Source: Veillonellaceae bacterium SB90 (GTDB lineage Bacteria; Bacillota; Negativicutes; Selenomonadales; Selenomonadaceae). From it: 64,000 bases of DNA. Of the stretch, positions 8,970 through 16,861 are shown piece after piece. The notes below the pieces were generated by a model. The model did no database searches, was not told the origin of the DNA, and saw nothing but the letters and a program-made list of their open reading frames with translations. The stretch's first letter is position 1. The number at the start of each line of letters is the position of its first letter. Location of the stretch: contig CABJCJ010000003.1 of NCBI GenBank assembly GCA_902364065.1, positions 1-64,000 of the forward strand, in the 5' to 3' direction. The position numbers and the translations under genes are program-made.

Positions 8970-10027
8970 AGAAAAACGAAGCCATCGCCAAGGCCCGCGC
9001 CATCGTCACGAGCTACCAGGGAAAAAAGCTGCGCATCATGGAAGTTTGCGGCACGCATACGCATGAGATCTTCCGCCTCGGGCTGCGCCAGCTGCTGCCG
9101 CCCGATATCACGCTGATCTCGGGGCCCGGCTGCCCCGTCTGCGTCACGCCCGTGCGCTTCATCGACGAGGCCCTCTATCTCGCGCTTGAGCGGCACGTGA
9201 CCATCTGCACATTCGGCGATCTCGTGCGCGTGCCGGGCACAAGGGAAAATCTCGGCGAAGCGCGCGCCAAAGGAGCCCGCGTGCAGGTCGTCTACACGCC
9301 ACTCGATGCCGTGACGTATGCGCGGGAGCATCCCGCGGAGGATGTCGCCTTCCTCGCCGTCGGCTTCGAGACGACGACGCCGGCTGCCTGCCTGGCCGTC
9401 CGGCGCGCCGAAGCCCTGGGCCTCACGAATTTCACGCTGCTGACGGCCAACAAGACCATGGACGCCGCGTATCTCGCCATGAGCAAAAGCTGCGATGCCT
9501 ACCTGTATCCCGGCCACGTCTGCGCCATCACGGGCACGAAAAAGATTGCCGCACTCACAAGCCGTGGCATCTCGGGCGTCGTCGCGGGTTTCACGGCCAG
9601 TGAGCTTTTGACGGCGCTGGCCGTCATCGTCGAGAAGAGTCGGCAGGAGCAGCCGTTTTTCGTCAACTGCTACCCGCGCGTCGTCACGGAGGAAGGCAGC
9701 CCGGCCGCCCGGAAGCTCGTCCAGACGTATATGGAGCCCTGCGATGCGGAGTGGCGCGGCCTCGGCGTCATGAAGGACAGCGGCCTGGCACTGCGCACGA
9801 CCTATGCCCGCTTCGACGCGAGGAAGCGTTACGCCATCCCGGAACTCCACAGCCAGGCCAATCCGGCCTGCCGCTGCGGCGAGGTCCTGCAGGGCAAGTG
9901 CCTGCCGACGGATTGTCCGCTCTACGGCAGGCTCTGCACGCCCGCACACCCCGTCGGCGCCTGCATGGTGTCGCGCGAAGGCGCCTGCTCGGCCTACTAT
10001 CAGTACGCGACAATCAACATGCGATAA
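8966..10027 (+). CDS. hypD: Fe-S scaffold protein HypD
   Basis: A 353-residue HypD, the 4Fe-4S protein on which the Fe(CN)2CO unit is assembled with HypC. Diagnostic motifs are present: EVCGTHTHEI (near residue 30), GPGCPVC (near 53-59), and a cysteine-rich C-terminus (CRCGEVLQGKC, TDCPLYGRLC, GACSAYY) that supplies the cluster ligands. Length is normal for the family. It overlaps hypC by 4 bp. Nothing in the sequence suggests loss of activity. Confidence 0.96.
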   Translation: MKKNEAIAKARAIVTSYQGKKLRIMEVCGTHTHEIFRLGLRQLLPPDITLISGPGCPVCVTPVRFIDEALYLALERHVTICTFGDLVRVPGTRENLGEARAKGARVQVVYTPLDAVTYAREHPAEDVAFLAVGFETTTPAACLAVRRAEALGLTNFTLLTANKTMDAAYLAMSKSCDAYLYPGHVCAITGTKKIAALTSRGISGVVAGFTASELLTALAVIVEKSRQEQPFFVNCYPRVVTEEGSPAARKLVQTYMEPCDAEWRGLGVMKDSGLALRTTYARFDARKRYAIPELHSQANPACRCGEVLQGKCLPTDCPLYGRLCTPAHPVGACMVSREGACSAYYQYATINMR

Positions 10028-10070
10028 TACACGATAACATTTGCAGCTTACAGGAAGAAGGAATCCCGCC

Positions 10071-11084
10071 ATGTCCGATACCATCACGCTTGCACACGGT
10101 GCCGGCGGCCGCCAGACGGCCGCCCTCATCGATACGGTCTTTGCGCATCATTTCCGCAACCCGGATTTCACGGCCGACGACGCCGCCGTGCTGCCGCTCG
10201 GCAGCACGCGCGCGGCTTTCACGACCGACGGCTTCATCGTCTCGCCCTGGCGCTTCCCGGGCGGCAACATCGGCAAGCTCAGCATCTGCGGCACGGTCAA
10301 CGACCTCGCCTGCATGGGCGCCGTGCCCCGCTACCTCTCCTGCGCCTTCCAGATTGAGGAAGGCTTCGCCATCGAAGACCTCAAGGCCATCGCCGCCGCC
10401 ATGGCCAAGACGGCAGAAGAAGCTGGCGTGCGCATCGTCGCAGGCGATACGAAGGTCGCAGGCCGCGGCCAGGTCGACCATATCTTCATCACGACGACCG
10501 GCATCGGCGAAGTGCTGCCGGGTGCTGCCCCGAGCGGCAGCCGGGCGCGTCCCGGCGATGCCGTCCTCGTCACGGGCGATGTCGGCCGCCATGGCTGCGC
10601 CATCCTGCTCGCGCGCGAGGATTTCGGCATCGAAGCCGATGTGACGAGCGACTGCGCGCCGCTCGCAAAGATGGTCCAGCAGCTCTTTGCGGCTGTGGAA
10701 GACAAGAAGGCCATCCACACGATCCGCGACGCCACGCGCGGCGGCGTCGGCACCGTCCTCTACGAGATCGCCCGCGAGAGCCAGGTCGGCGTGCGCCTCA
10801 AGTCCGCCGCCATCCCCGTCGATCCCGCCGTCAAAGGCGTCTGCGGCATGCTCGGCCTCGAGCCCCTCTATCTCGCCTGCGAGGGACGCCTCGTGATCGT
10901 GGCGCCGCAGGAAATCGCGCCGCAGCTTCTCGCCGTGCTCCGGCAGTCTCCCTACGGAACAAGTGCCGCCATCATCGGAGAAATCACGGATGACCCGGCC
11001 GGCAGCGTCGTCGTCGAGACGGAGCTCGGCACGAGAACGCTTCTGCCGGAGCCCGGCGGCGAGCTCCTGCCGCGCATCTGCTGA
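10071..11084 (+). CDS. hypE: Cyanide-forming protein HypE
   Basis: A 337-residue HypE of the PurM/AIR synthase-like family, which dehydrates its carbamoylated C-terminal cysteine to a thiocyanate and donates CN to iron on HypC-HypD. The protein ends in PRIC with the acceptor cysteine as last residue. The N-terminal ATP-binding signature HGAGGRQT and the DDAAVL motif near residue 40 are present. The ATG at 10071 is chosen because of the AGGAAGAAGGAA ribosome site just upstream. With hypF, hypC and hypD this completes the minimal Fe(CN)2CO pathway; hypA and hypB for nickel are absent here. Confidence 0.96.
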   Translation: MSDTITLAHGAGGRQTAALIDTVFAHHFRNPDFTADDAAVLPLGSTRAAFTTDGFIVSPWRFPGGNIGKLSICGTVNDLACMGAVPRYLSCAFQIEEGFAIEDLKAIAAAMAKTAEEAGVRIVAGDTKVAGRGQVDHIFITTTGIGEVLPGAAPSGSRARPGDAVLVTGDVGRHGCAILLAREDFGIEADVTSDCAPLAKMVQQLFAAVEDKKAIHTIRDATRGGVGTVLYEIARESQVGVRLKSAAIPVDPAVKGVCGMLGLEPLYLACEGRLVIVAPQEIAPQLLAVLRQSPYGTSAAIIGEITDDPAGSVVVETELGTRTLLPEPGGELLPRIC

Positions 11085-11123
11085 TACCTCTCTTTGAATG
11101 AGGAGACTGAACGAGGTGATTTT

Positions 11124-12467
11124 TTGCTGCAACGAATCCACGGCCGGCCCTCGCGCGCCTGCCTGCTGCTGCGGGATGCCAGCTTTCCCGCGCCCTTTCC
11201 CCATGAACTTGAATACTCGCCGGCCTGCCGCGGCACCTGGAACATCGTCCACACGGGCATGACGCTGCCGGAAAGCCACCAGATCTTCGCGTGCGCCTCC
11301 GGCTGCCTGCGCGGCGTCGTGCTGACGGCAGCCGAGATGGGCCTCATGGACCGGTTCTCTTCCATCGAGCTCAAGGAACGCGACCTCGTGCAGACCGACA
11401 ACGAGCAGCTGCTCATCCAAGGCGTCACGGACATCCTGCAGAACCTCCCGCAGCTTCCTCGCGCCGTGCTGCTCTTCCCGGCCTGCGTCCACCACTTCCT
11501 CGGCTGCGACCTGCGCTACGTCTACAAGACCCTGCGCGAGCGCTTCCCGCAGGTGGATTTTGCCGAATGCTTCATGGACCCCATCCGCCAGACGAAGAGC
11601 CTGACGCCGGAAGAACGGCTGCGCCGCGCAATCTCCCGCCTGCTGCCGCCGCAGGCAAAGACGCCGCGGACAGCCAACATCATCGGCAGCAATCTGAAGA
11701 CGGACCCGCAGAGCGATTTTGCCCGGCTGCTCCAGCAGGGCGGCTGGCTGCTGCGCGACATGACGCGCTATAGCGCCTACGATGACTTCCTCCGGATGGG
11801 CGGCTCCTGCCTCAACCTCTACACGAATCCCTTCAGCCTTCCCGCCGTCCGGGACCTCAAGAAGCGACTGGGACAGGATTTTCTCTATCTGCCGCAGGTC
11901 TGGCGCGCCACCGATATCGAAGCTGCCCTGCATGCCCTGCTGTCGCGCCTGGATCTCACCGAAACGCAGCGGGAAGCAGCCCGTCTGGACATCCGTCTCT
12001 GGCAAAAGCGGGCCGAGCAGGCCCTGCAGGCCGCCAGAGCCGTCGTCGGCACGCGGCCCGTCGCGCTTGACCTCACCTTCACGTTCCGGCCGCTGAATCT
12101 CGCGCGTCTGCTCGTCGAGCATGGCTTCTGCGTCAGGCGGATCTACAGCGATGCGTTCCTGCCCGAAGAAGAAGCGGATTTCCTTTGGCTGCAGCAGCAG
12201 GCGGGAGACATCGAGCTCTTTGCGACGAAGAATCCCGATATGCGCATCCTGCCACGTACGTCCACGCCGGATACGCTGGCACTCGGGCAGAAGGCGGCGT
12301 ATTTCTGCAGCACGCCGCATTTTGTCAACTACGTCGAAGGCGGCGGCAGCTGGGGCTTCGCGGCCGTCACAGAGCTTGCGCGGCTCATGACGGAAGCCTG
12401 TCGGCAGCCCAAGGCCGTCCGCCCGGCTGTCAGCCGCAAGGGCTGGGGAGGTCCCTCTATTTTATGA
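11124..12467 (+). CDS. NifD-like subunit of pair 2
   Basis: A 447-residue nitrogenase component 1-like protein paralogous to the D-like protein encoded at 3813 (matching arrangement around IFACASGCLRG, LFPACVHHFLGCD and RLRRAISRLL). Unlike its paralogue it keeps cysteines at all three cluster positions: YSPAC (C35), ACASGC (C57/C61) and FPAC (C111), with an extra C118. The start is uncertain: TTG at 11124 has GAGGTGA four bases upstream, while TTG at 11094 would add 10 residues but has no clear ribosome site. The stop overlaps the next gene (ATGA). By analogy with NifE this pair could be a scaffold, or it may be the catalytic pair; sequence alone does not decide. Confidence 0.78.
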   Translation: MLQRIHGRPSRACLLLRDASFPAPFPHELEYSPACRGTWNIVHTGMTLPESHQIFACASGCLRGVVLTAAEMGLMDRFSSIELKERDLVQTDNEQLLIQGVTDILQNLPQLPRAVLLFPACVHHFLGCDLRYVYKTLRERFPQVDFAECFMDPIRQTKSLTPEERLRRAISRLLPPQAKTPRTANIIGSNLKTDPQSDFARLLQQGGWLLRDMTRYSAYDDFLRMGGSCLNLYTNPFSLPAVRDLKKRLGQDFLYLPQVWRATDIEAALHALLSRLDLTETQREAARLDIRLWQKRAEQALQAARAVVGTRPVALDLTFTFRPLNLARLLVEHGFCVRRIYSDAFLPEEEADFLWLQQQAGDIELFATKNPDMRILPRTSTPDTLALGQKAAYFCSTPHFVNYVEGGGSWGFAAVTELARLMTEACRQPKAVRPAVSRKGWGGPSIL

Positions 12468-13699
12468 AACAAGTTGCCAGTATCTTATCCACGTACTCCG
12501 CCGATACATTCGGCGTCTGCTCGGCCTTCTTTGAGCTCGGCGGCATGATCGTCATTCACGATCCGTCGGGCTGCAATTCCACGTATACGACGCATGACGA
12601 GCCGCGCTGGTACGACCACGACAGCCTCATCTACGTCTCCGCCATGACGGAGCGCGACGCCGTGCTCGGCGACGACCACCGCCTCATTGAGGAAATCGTC
12701 ACGGCCGCACGCCAGCAGCAGCCCCACTTCATCTGCCTGATTCCCTCGCAGATCGCGCATCTCATCGGCACCGACTGCCGGGCCATCTGCCGCATCATCG
12801 AAAAAAAGACGGGCGTCCCCGCGTTCACGCTGCCGACCAACAGCATGCATTACTACGAGCGCGGCATCAACCTGGCCCTCGAGCATCTGGCGGCCTGGGC
12901 GCTTGGAAAGGGTGCGGCGTCTCCCTCCGGCAGGGATCTTTTGCCAAAGCCTGCCCGTAAAGCAGGCACCGTCAACCGCAGGATCAACCTGCTCGGCCTC
13001 ACGCCGCTCGATTACGGCGCCGCGACGGCCCCCGCCTCGGCGGCGAAATGGCTCGCACAAAACGGCTTCACGCTCGAGGCTTGCTGGGCCATGGGCAGCA
13101 GCCTCGAGGAGATCGCGGCGTCCGCAAGCAATGCCGACTGCAGCCTCGTCATGAGTTACGGCGGCCTCGGCGCCGCGCGCCTGCTCTATGAAAAAGCCGA
13201 CATTCCCTACGTCTGCGGCGCTCCCTTTGGCGCGGCCGGCGAAGTTCTGTCAGCAGCGCTCAAGACCTGCCAGGCTCCGCTTTCTGGCGCGCTCTGGCCA
13301 CACAGCGGGGATAAACCGGGCATACAAAAAAAGCAGGAGATATCTCCTGCTCCCTGCTGCATCATCGGTGAAACCGTCTTTGCCCAGTCCCTGGCTCATG
13401 CGCTTGAAAAGGCAACTGGCCAGGCTTTCACGGCCATCGTCCCCGTCGAGACGGACCGGGAAATCCTCGCTGCCGGCACGCTGCTGCTCTGTGATGAAGA
13501 CGAGCTGCGGCCGCGCCTCCGGGACGCCCGCCTCGTCATCGCCGACCCGCTCTACGCGCCCATCGTCCCGGACACCTGCCATTTTGTCGCGCTGCCCCAC
13601 CGGGGCTTCTCGGGCCGCACCTATGAACGGCAGCTGCCCGACCTGATGGACGCCGCCATGTATCACGATTTCCTCCAGGAGGTTCGCTCATGCTTCTGA
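12464..13699 (+). CDS. NifK-like subunit of pair 2
   Basis: A 411-residue paralogue of the K-like protein encoded at 5159. Shared landmarks are ELGGMIVIHDPSGC (C37), HDEPRW, LIGTDCRAICRI and LLGLTPLDYG. Cysteine 37 is the single retained P-cluster-type position; the later one reads IPSQIAHLIGTD. Together with the three cysteines of its D partner this gives four ligands, the number needed for one 4Fe-4S cluster at the subunit interface, as in protochlorophyllide reductase-like enzymes; that is inference. It starts by ATGA overlap and ends overlapping the small membrane gene by 10 bp, so all are probably co-translated. Confidence 0.78.
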   Translation: MKQVASILSTYSADTFGVCSAFFELGGMIVIHDPSGCNSTYTTHDEPRWYDHDSLIYVSAMTERDAVLGDDHRLIEEIVTAARQQQPHFICLIPSQIAHLIGTDCRAICRIIEKKTGVPAFTLPTNSMHYYERGINLALEHLAAWALGKGAASPSGRDLLPKPARKAGTVNRRINLLGLTPLDYGAATAPASAAKWLAQNGFTLEACWAMGSSLEEIAASASNADCSLVMSYGGLGAARLLYEKADIPYVCGAPFGAAGEVLSAALKTCQAPLSGALWPHSGDKPGIQKKQEISPAPCCIIGETVFAQSLAHALEKATGQAFTAIVPVETDREILAAGTLLLCDEDELRPRLRDARLVIADPLYAPIVPDTCHFVALPHRGFSGRTYERQLPDLMDAAMYHDFLQEVRSCF

Positions 13700-13971
13700 C
13701 CATTGCCCATGTCTTTGCCTACGCCATCATCCAGACGTTCGGCTTCACGCTCTTCACGCTGGCGCTGCAGCGCCTCGGCCACCTGCAGCGGCTCTACAGG
13801 CTAAAGGCGTTCCTGTTCCTCGTCATGGTCAACGCCGCCGGTACGATGACCTTCGGCGAAGCCGCCTGGGGACGCACCTCCACGCCCGTCGCCGCCGGCC
13901 TCTTCCTCATCGGCATGGCCTTCTTTCTCGCCGCCCATTTCTACCTCGGCTGGAAAAAGCTTCGCCGGTAA
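13690..13971 (+). CDS. Small integral membrane protein of the nitrogenase-like cluster
   Basis: A 93-residue hydrophobic protein with two or three membrane segments (about residues 5-25, 38-52 and 66-86) and a basic end (WKKLRR). It overlaps the K-like gene by 10 bp, which ties its expression to the cluster. I do not recognise the family. Possible roles are membrane anchoring of the complex, electron supply, or acting with the transporter that follows 51 bp downstream. Confidence 0.7.
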   Translation: MLLTIAHVFAYAIIQTFGFTLFTLALQRLGHLQRLYRLKAFLFLVMVNAAGTMTFGEAAWGRTSTPVAAGLFLIGMAFFLAAHFYLGWKKLRR

Positions 13972-14022
13972 CGTCCAGCGAAAATAAAAACATCCGCTCA
14001 TCATGCGAAAGGACCTGATCCT

Positions 14023-15201
14023 CTGAACAAGAAATATCTCTATCTGCTCGCCGCTGCTCATCTGAGCAACGACATCAACACGGGCTCCCTGCCCGCCCTG
14101 CTGCCTTTCTTCGTCAGCTTCTACGGCATGGATTACACGGCGATTGCCGGGCTCATGTTCGCGTCTTCCTTCCTGAGCTCCATCATCCAGCCCCTGTTCG
14201 GCTGGCTCGCGGACAAAGGCTCGCGCCAGTGGTTCATGGCCGTCGGTGTCTTTTTCGCCGGGACCTCGCTGGCGCTCACCGGCTTTGTCACCAATTACTG
14301 GCTGATCTTTGCCGCCGTCACCATCATGGGCATCGCCAGCTCCATCTTCCATCCCGAAGCGGCCCGCTGCGTCAACGGCGTCTCACAGGGGGCGCGCGGC
14401 AAGGGCATGAGCATCTTCAGTGTCGGCGGCAACGGCGGCTTCGGCTTTGGGCCGCTGCTCGCCGTCTTCCTCGTCACGACCTTCGGCATGCACGGTCTGG
14501 CCTTCTACGGCATCACGGCCATCGCCATGAGCCTCCTGCTCCTGCTGGCCATCCCGCATCTGCGCCGTGCCATTGCTGCCAACCAGCAAAGGGCGCAGGA
14601 AAAGACCGCGGCAGAGTCAAAAGACGCCGGTCAGCCTGCCGTCAATGACTGGCATGCCTTCGGGCGCCTCTTTGTCGTCATCCTCTTCCGCTCGACGGTC
14701 TTCACGGGCATATCGAGCTTCCTGCCGCTCTTCTGCATCCAGGCACTCGGCACGAGTGAAGCCATCGGCTCGATGACACTTTCCATCATCAGCATCGCCG
14801 GCGTCGTCGCCACCCTCTTCGGCGGCTGGTTCGCCGACCGCCACGGCTACCGCAGGACTTTGCGCCTCGGCAGCGTCCTGCTCGTCCCGTTCCTGGCGAT
14901 TGCCGTCTTCTCCGGCAGCATCTACGCCGTCTACGTCATGCTCCTGCCGCTGAGCTTCGCCATGCTCGCGCCCTACTCGTCCTTCGTCGTCATCGGCCAG
15001 GAATACCTCGCCAAGAATATCGGCTTCGCCTCCGGCGTCACGCTCGGCATCTCCATGAGCATCGGCGGCATCATCGCCCCCGCCCTCGGCCGCTACGCTG
15101 ACATCTACGGCATCACCGCCGTCATGGGCCTGCTCGTACTGCTCGCTGCCATCTGCGCCGGCGCCACCTTCCTGCTGCCGGCCAGAAAGCGCAACGCCTG
15201 A
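14023..15201 (+). CDS. MFS transporter of the fosmidomycin-resistance (Fsr) type
   Basis: A 392-residue major facilitator protein. The N-terminus reads AAHLSNDINTGSLPALLPFF, a layout typical of Fsr-like exporters, and about 12 hydrophobic segments follow, with the MFS loop FGWLADKGSRQW after helix 2 and GGWFADRHGYRRT in the second half. No ATG covers the first helix: the frame opens upstream of the ATG at 14128, and CTG at 14023, nine bases after AAAGGA, restores a full helix 1. The substrate is unknown. As last gene of the cluster it may move the substrate or product of the nitrogenase-like enzyme, or simply be a drug exporter. Confidence 0.85.
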   Translation: MNKKYLYLLAAAHLSNDINTGSLPALLPFFVSFYGMDYTAIAGLMFASSFLSSIIQPLFGWLADKGSRQWFMAVGVFFAGTSLALTGFVTNYWLIFAAVTIMGIASSIFHPEAARCVNGVSQGARGKGMSIFSVGGNGGFGFGPLLAVFLVTTFGMHGLAFYGITAIAMSLLLLLAIPHLRRAIAANQQRAQEKTAAESKDAGQPAVNDWHAFGRLFVVILFRSTVFTGISSFLPLFCIQALGTSEAIGSMTLSIISIAGVVATLFGGWFADRHGYRRTLRLGSVLLVPFLAIAVFSGSIYAVYVMLLPLSFAMLAPYSSFVVIGQEYLAKNIGFASGVTLGISMSIGGIIAPALGRYADIYGITAVMGLLVLLAAICAGATFLLPARKRNA

Positions 15202-15215
15202 GATAAAGCCAGACC

Positions 15216-15480
15216 ATGGATGGACCTATTCTTTCCCTTCGGGGCACCTTTCCCGTGCGCGGGGCTACGCCGCTCGCTGATGCTTGCAGTCGAGTCGCGT
15301 TGGTGCCCGCAAGGCCATGGACCTCTTCCGCCCCTTCGGGGCACCTTCCCCGTGCGCGGGGAAGGCTGCGCTTTGTACGCTCGTATATTCTGCCGAAGAC
15401 CACGAGCCCCTGCCTTCTCCCCGCAGGGAGAAGGGGGACCGCGCCAGCGGTGGAAGAGGTCCTTGGGCGTCAGGCGCGCA
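15216..15480. repeat. Intergenic repeat debris with REP-like palindromes
   Basis: Two copies of CTTCGGGGCACCTT(T/C)CCCGTGCGCGGGG occur near 15237-15263 and 15334-15361; the second is part of the palindrome CCTTCCCCGTGCGCGGGGAAGG. A third palindrome of the form CCTTCTCCCCGCAGGGAGAAGG lies near 15414-15435. The same palindrome type recurs near 22488-22510. The stretch has no convincing gene; short frames in it are chance translations. Confidence 0.65.
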
Positions 15481-15488
15481 CGGTCTTG

Positions 15489-15827
15489 TCAGCGGTTGGC
15501 GTGCAGATACTCGATGTAGGAATTGCCCCAGGCCTCGATGCTCGCGAGGACCGGGCGGAACTGCCGGCCGATGGCCGTCAGGCTGTATTCGACGCGCGGC
15601 GGCACCTCGGGGTAGACCGTGCGGCTCACGATGCCCTCGCGCTCGAGATACTTGAGCTGCGCGGAAAGCGAAGCATGCGTGATCTTGATTGCACGCTCAA
15701 GCTCATTGAAGCGCTTCGTGCCCTCACTGAGCTCATGCAGCACGAGAATGGCCCACTTTCCCTGCAGGACCTTCTGCGACGTCACGAACGGACAGACGCC
15801 GAACAATTCCGAATCAACCTTCTTCAT
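15489..15827 (-). CDS. HxlR-family winged-helix regulator
   Basis: A 112-residue HxlR/MarR-like regulator. The family hallmarks are a cysteine near the N-terminus (GVCPF, C12), then GKWAILVLHEL, RFNELERAI and the recognition helix region ASLSAQLKYLEREGIVSR. Cysteine 12 is where redox- or aldehyde-sensing members are modified. It is divergent from the ygiD-like gene and their promoters interlock, so it probably controls that gene and itself. Confidence 0.9.
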   Translation of the reverse strand: MKKVDSELFGVCPFVTSQKVLQGKWAILVLHELSEGTKRFNELERAIKITHASLSAQLKYLEREGIVSRTVYPEVPPRVEYSLTAIGRQFRPVLASIEAWGNSYIEYLHANR

Positions 15828-15883
15828 AGCGAAAAACCTCCATTACGCAAGCATTTCATACCGGGTCAAGTTAAATATCGTTC

Positions 15884-15920
15884 TTGTTCTCATTATAGAG
15901 GATACATATAATATAAACAA
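15884..15920. promoter_or_regulatory. Overlapping divergent promoters for hxlR-type and ygiD-like genes
   Basis: Plus strand: TTGTTC (15884-15889), 17 bp, TATAAT (15907-15912). Minus strand: TTGTTT (15915-15920 read in reverse), 17 bp, TATAAT (15892-15897). Each -10 lies inside the spacer of the other promoter, so one regulator or one polymerase bound here would block the opposite direction. Confidence 0.75.
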
Positions 15921-15995
15921 GATATCTAGTAAAAAAAATATACCTCTTATTCCGATACGATGTGAAATAAGGCCAAAAAGAAATGAGGAATTGAC

Positions 15996-16784
15996 ATGGA
16001 ACAGCAGAAAACGCGCATGCCGGCGATTTTCGTCGGGCACGGCAGCCCGATGATCGCACTTGAACACAACGACTTGACGGCAACGTATAAAGAACTCGGC
16101 CAGACCATCCTCAAACGCTTCGGCCGCCCCAAGGCCATCCTGATGATCTCCGCGCACTGGTACACGCGCGGCACACTCGTGCAGAGCGCCGAAAAGCCGC
16201 GCCAGGTCTACGACATGTACGGCTTCCCCAAGGAGCTCTACGAGCTCAAGTACGAGCCTGCAGGCTGCGCCGACCTGACAAAAGAAGTCACGGACCTGCT
16301 CGGCGATGGCGTCGAAGTCGACGACAGCTGGGGCATCGACCACGGCACCTGGAGCATCCTCGTCCACATCTTCCCCAGGGCCGACATCCCCGTCGTCCAG
16401 CTCTCCGTCAACGGCCTCATGGATACGCGCCAGTCGTATGAGCTCGGCCAAAGGCTCGCCGTACTTCGCGAGAAGGGCTACCTCCTCATGGGCAGCGGCA
16501 ACGTCGTCCACAACCTGCGCCTCGTCGAGTGGGAGAACGAACACGGGAGTCTCGCCGCCGACCGCTTCGACGAGGCCATCAAGTCGGCCATCGAAGCGCG
16601 CGATGACGAAGCCGTCATCGAATTCCACCGCTGCCCCGACGCCGACTACGCCGTCCCGACGCCCGACCACTTCCTGCCCCTTCTCTACATTCTCGGCGCC
16701 GCCCGCGACGAGAAGCCTTACATCTTCAACAACGTCCGCAACCTCGGCTCCATGGCCCTCACAGGCTACGCCTTCGGACTCTAA
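15996..16784 (+). CDS. ygiD: Extradiol ring-cleavage dioxygenase, YgiD/4,5-DOPA dioxygenase family
   Basis: A 262-residue LigB-type metal-dependent dioxygenase. Ligand motifs are visible: FVGHGSPM (near residue 13), ISAHWYTRG (near 52), and DHGTWSIL (near 115). Relatives open catechol rings such as DOPA; in bacteria without that pathway the true substrate is uncertain, and such genes are often induced by phenolics or electrophiles through HxlR-type regulators, which fits the divergent neighbour. It ends at a strong terminator. Confidence 0.88.
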   Translation: MEQQKTRMPAIFVGHGSPMIALEHNDLTATYKELGQTILKRFGRPKAILMISAHWYTRGTLVQSAEKPRQVYDMYGFPKELYELKYEPAGCADLTKEVTDLLGDGVEVDDSWGIDHGTWSILVHIFPRADIPVVQLSVNGLMDTRQSYELGQRLAVLREKGYLLMGSGNVVHNLRLVEWENEHGSLAADRFDEAIKSAIEARDDEAVIEFHRCPDADYAVPTPDHFLPLLYILGAARDEKPYIFNNVRNLGSMALTGYAFGL

Positions 16785-16817
16785 AGCCATCTCCTTTTGC
16801 CAAATATTCTGGATGAC

Positions 16818-16861
16818 AAAAGCGGTCCCTCGACTCAAACGAGCCGGCGGACCGCTTTTTT
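16818..16861. terminator. Bidirectional terminator between ygiD-like and GNAT genes
   Basis: AAAAGCGGTCC and GGACCGCTTTTTTT form a stem around an 18-nt middle, with an A run before and T run after. It serves the plus-strand dioxygenase gene and, read backwards, the convergent acetyltransferase gene whose stop lies at its edge. Confidence 0.85.

Noticed and set aside
10014-12320. Long minus-strand open frame of 768 codons across hypE and the second NifD-like gene
   Set aside because: It is a shadow of GC-rich coding DNA; composition is arginine/alanine-rich without domains, and the plus-strand frames are recognisable families.
3021-13699. Classical nitrogen-fixation (nif) operon
   Set aside because: No nifB, nifE/N-type names, nifS/U/V or sigma-54 promoter is present; the D/K proteins are short and lack part of the P-cluster cysteines, and hyp genes are unrelated to FeMo-cofactor assembly.
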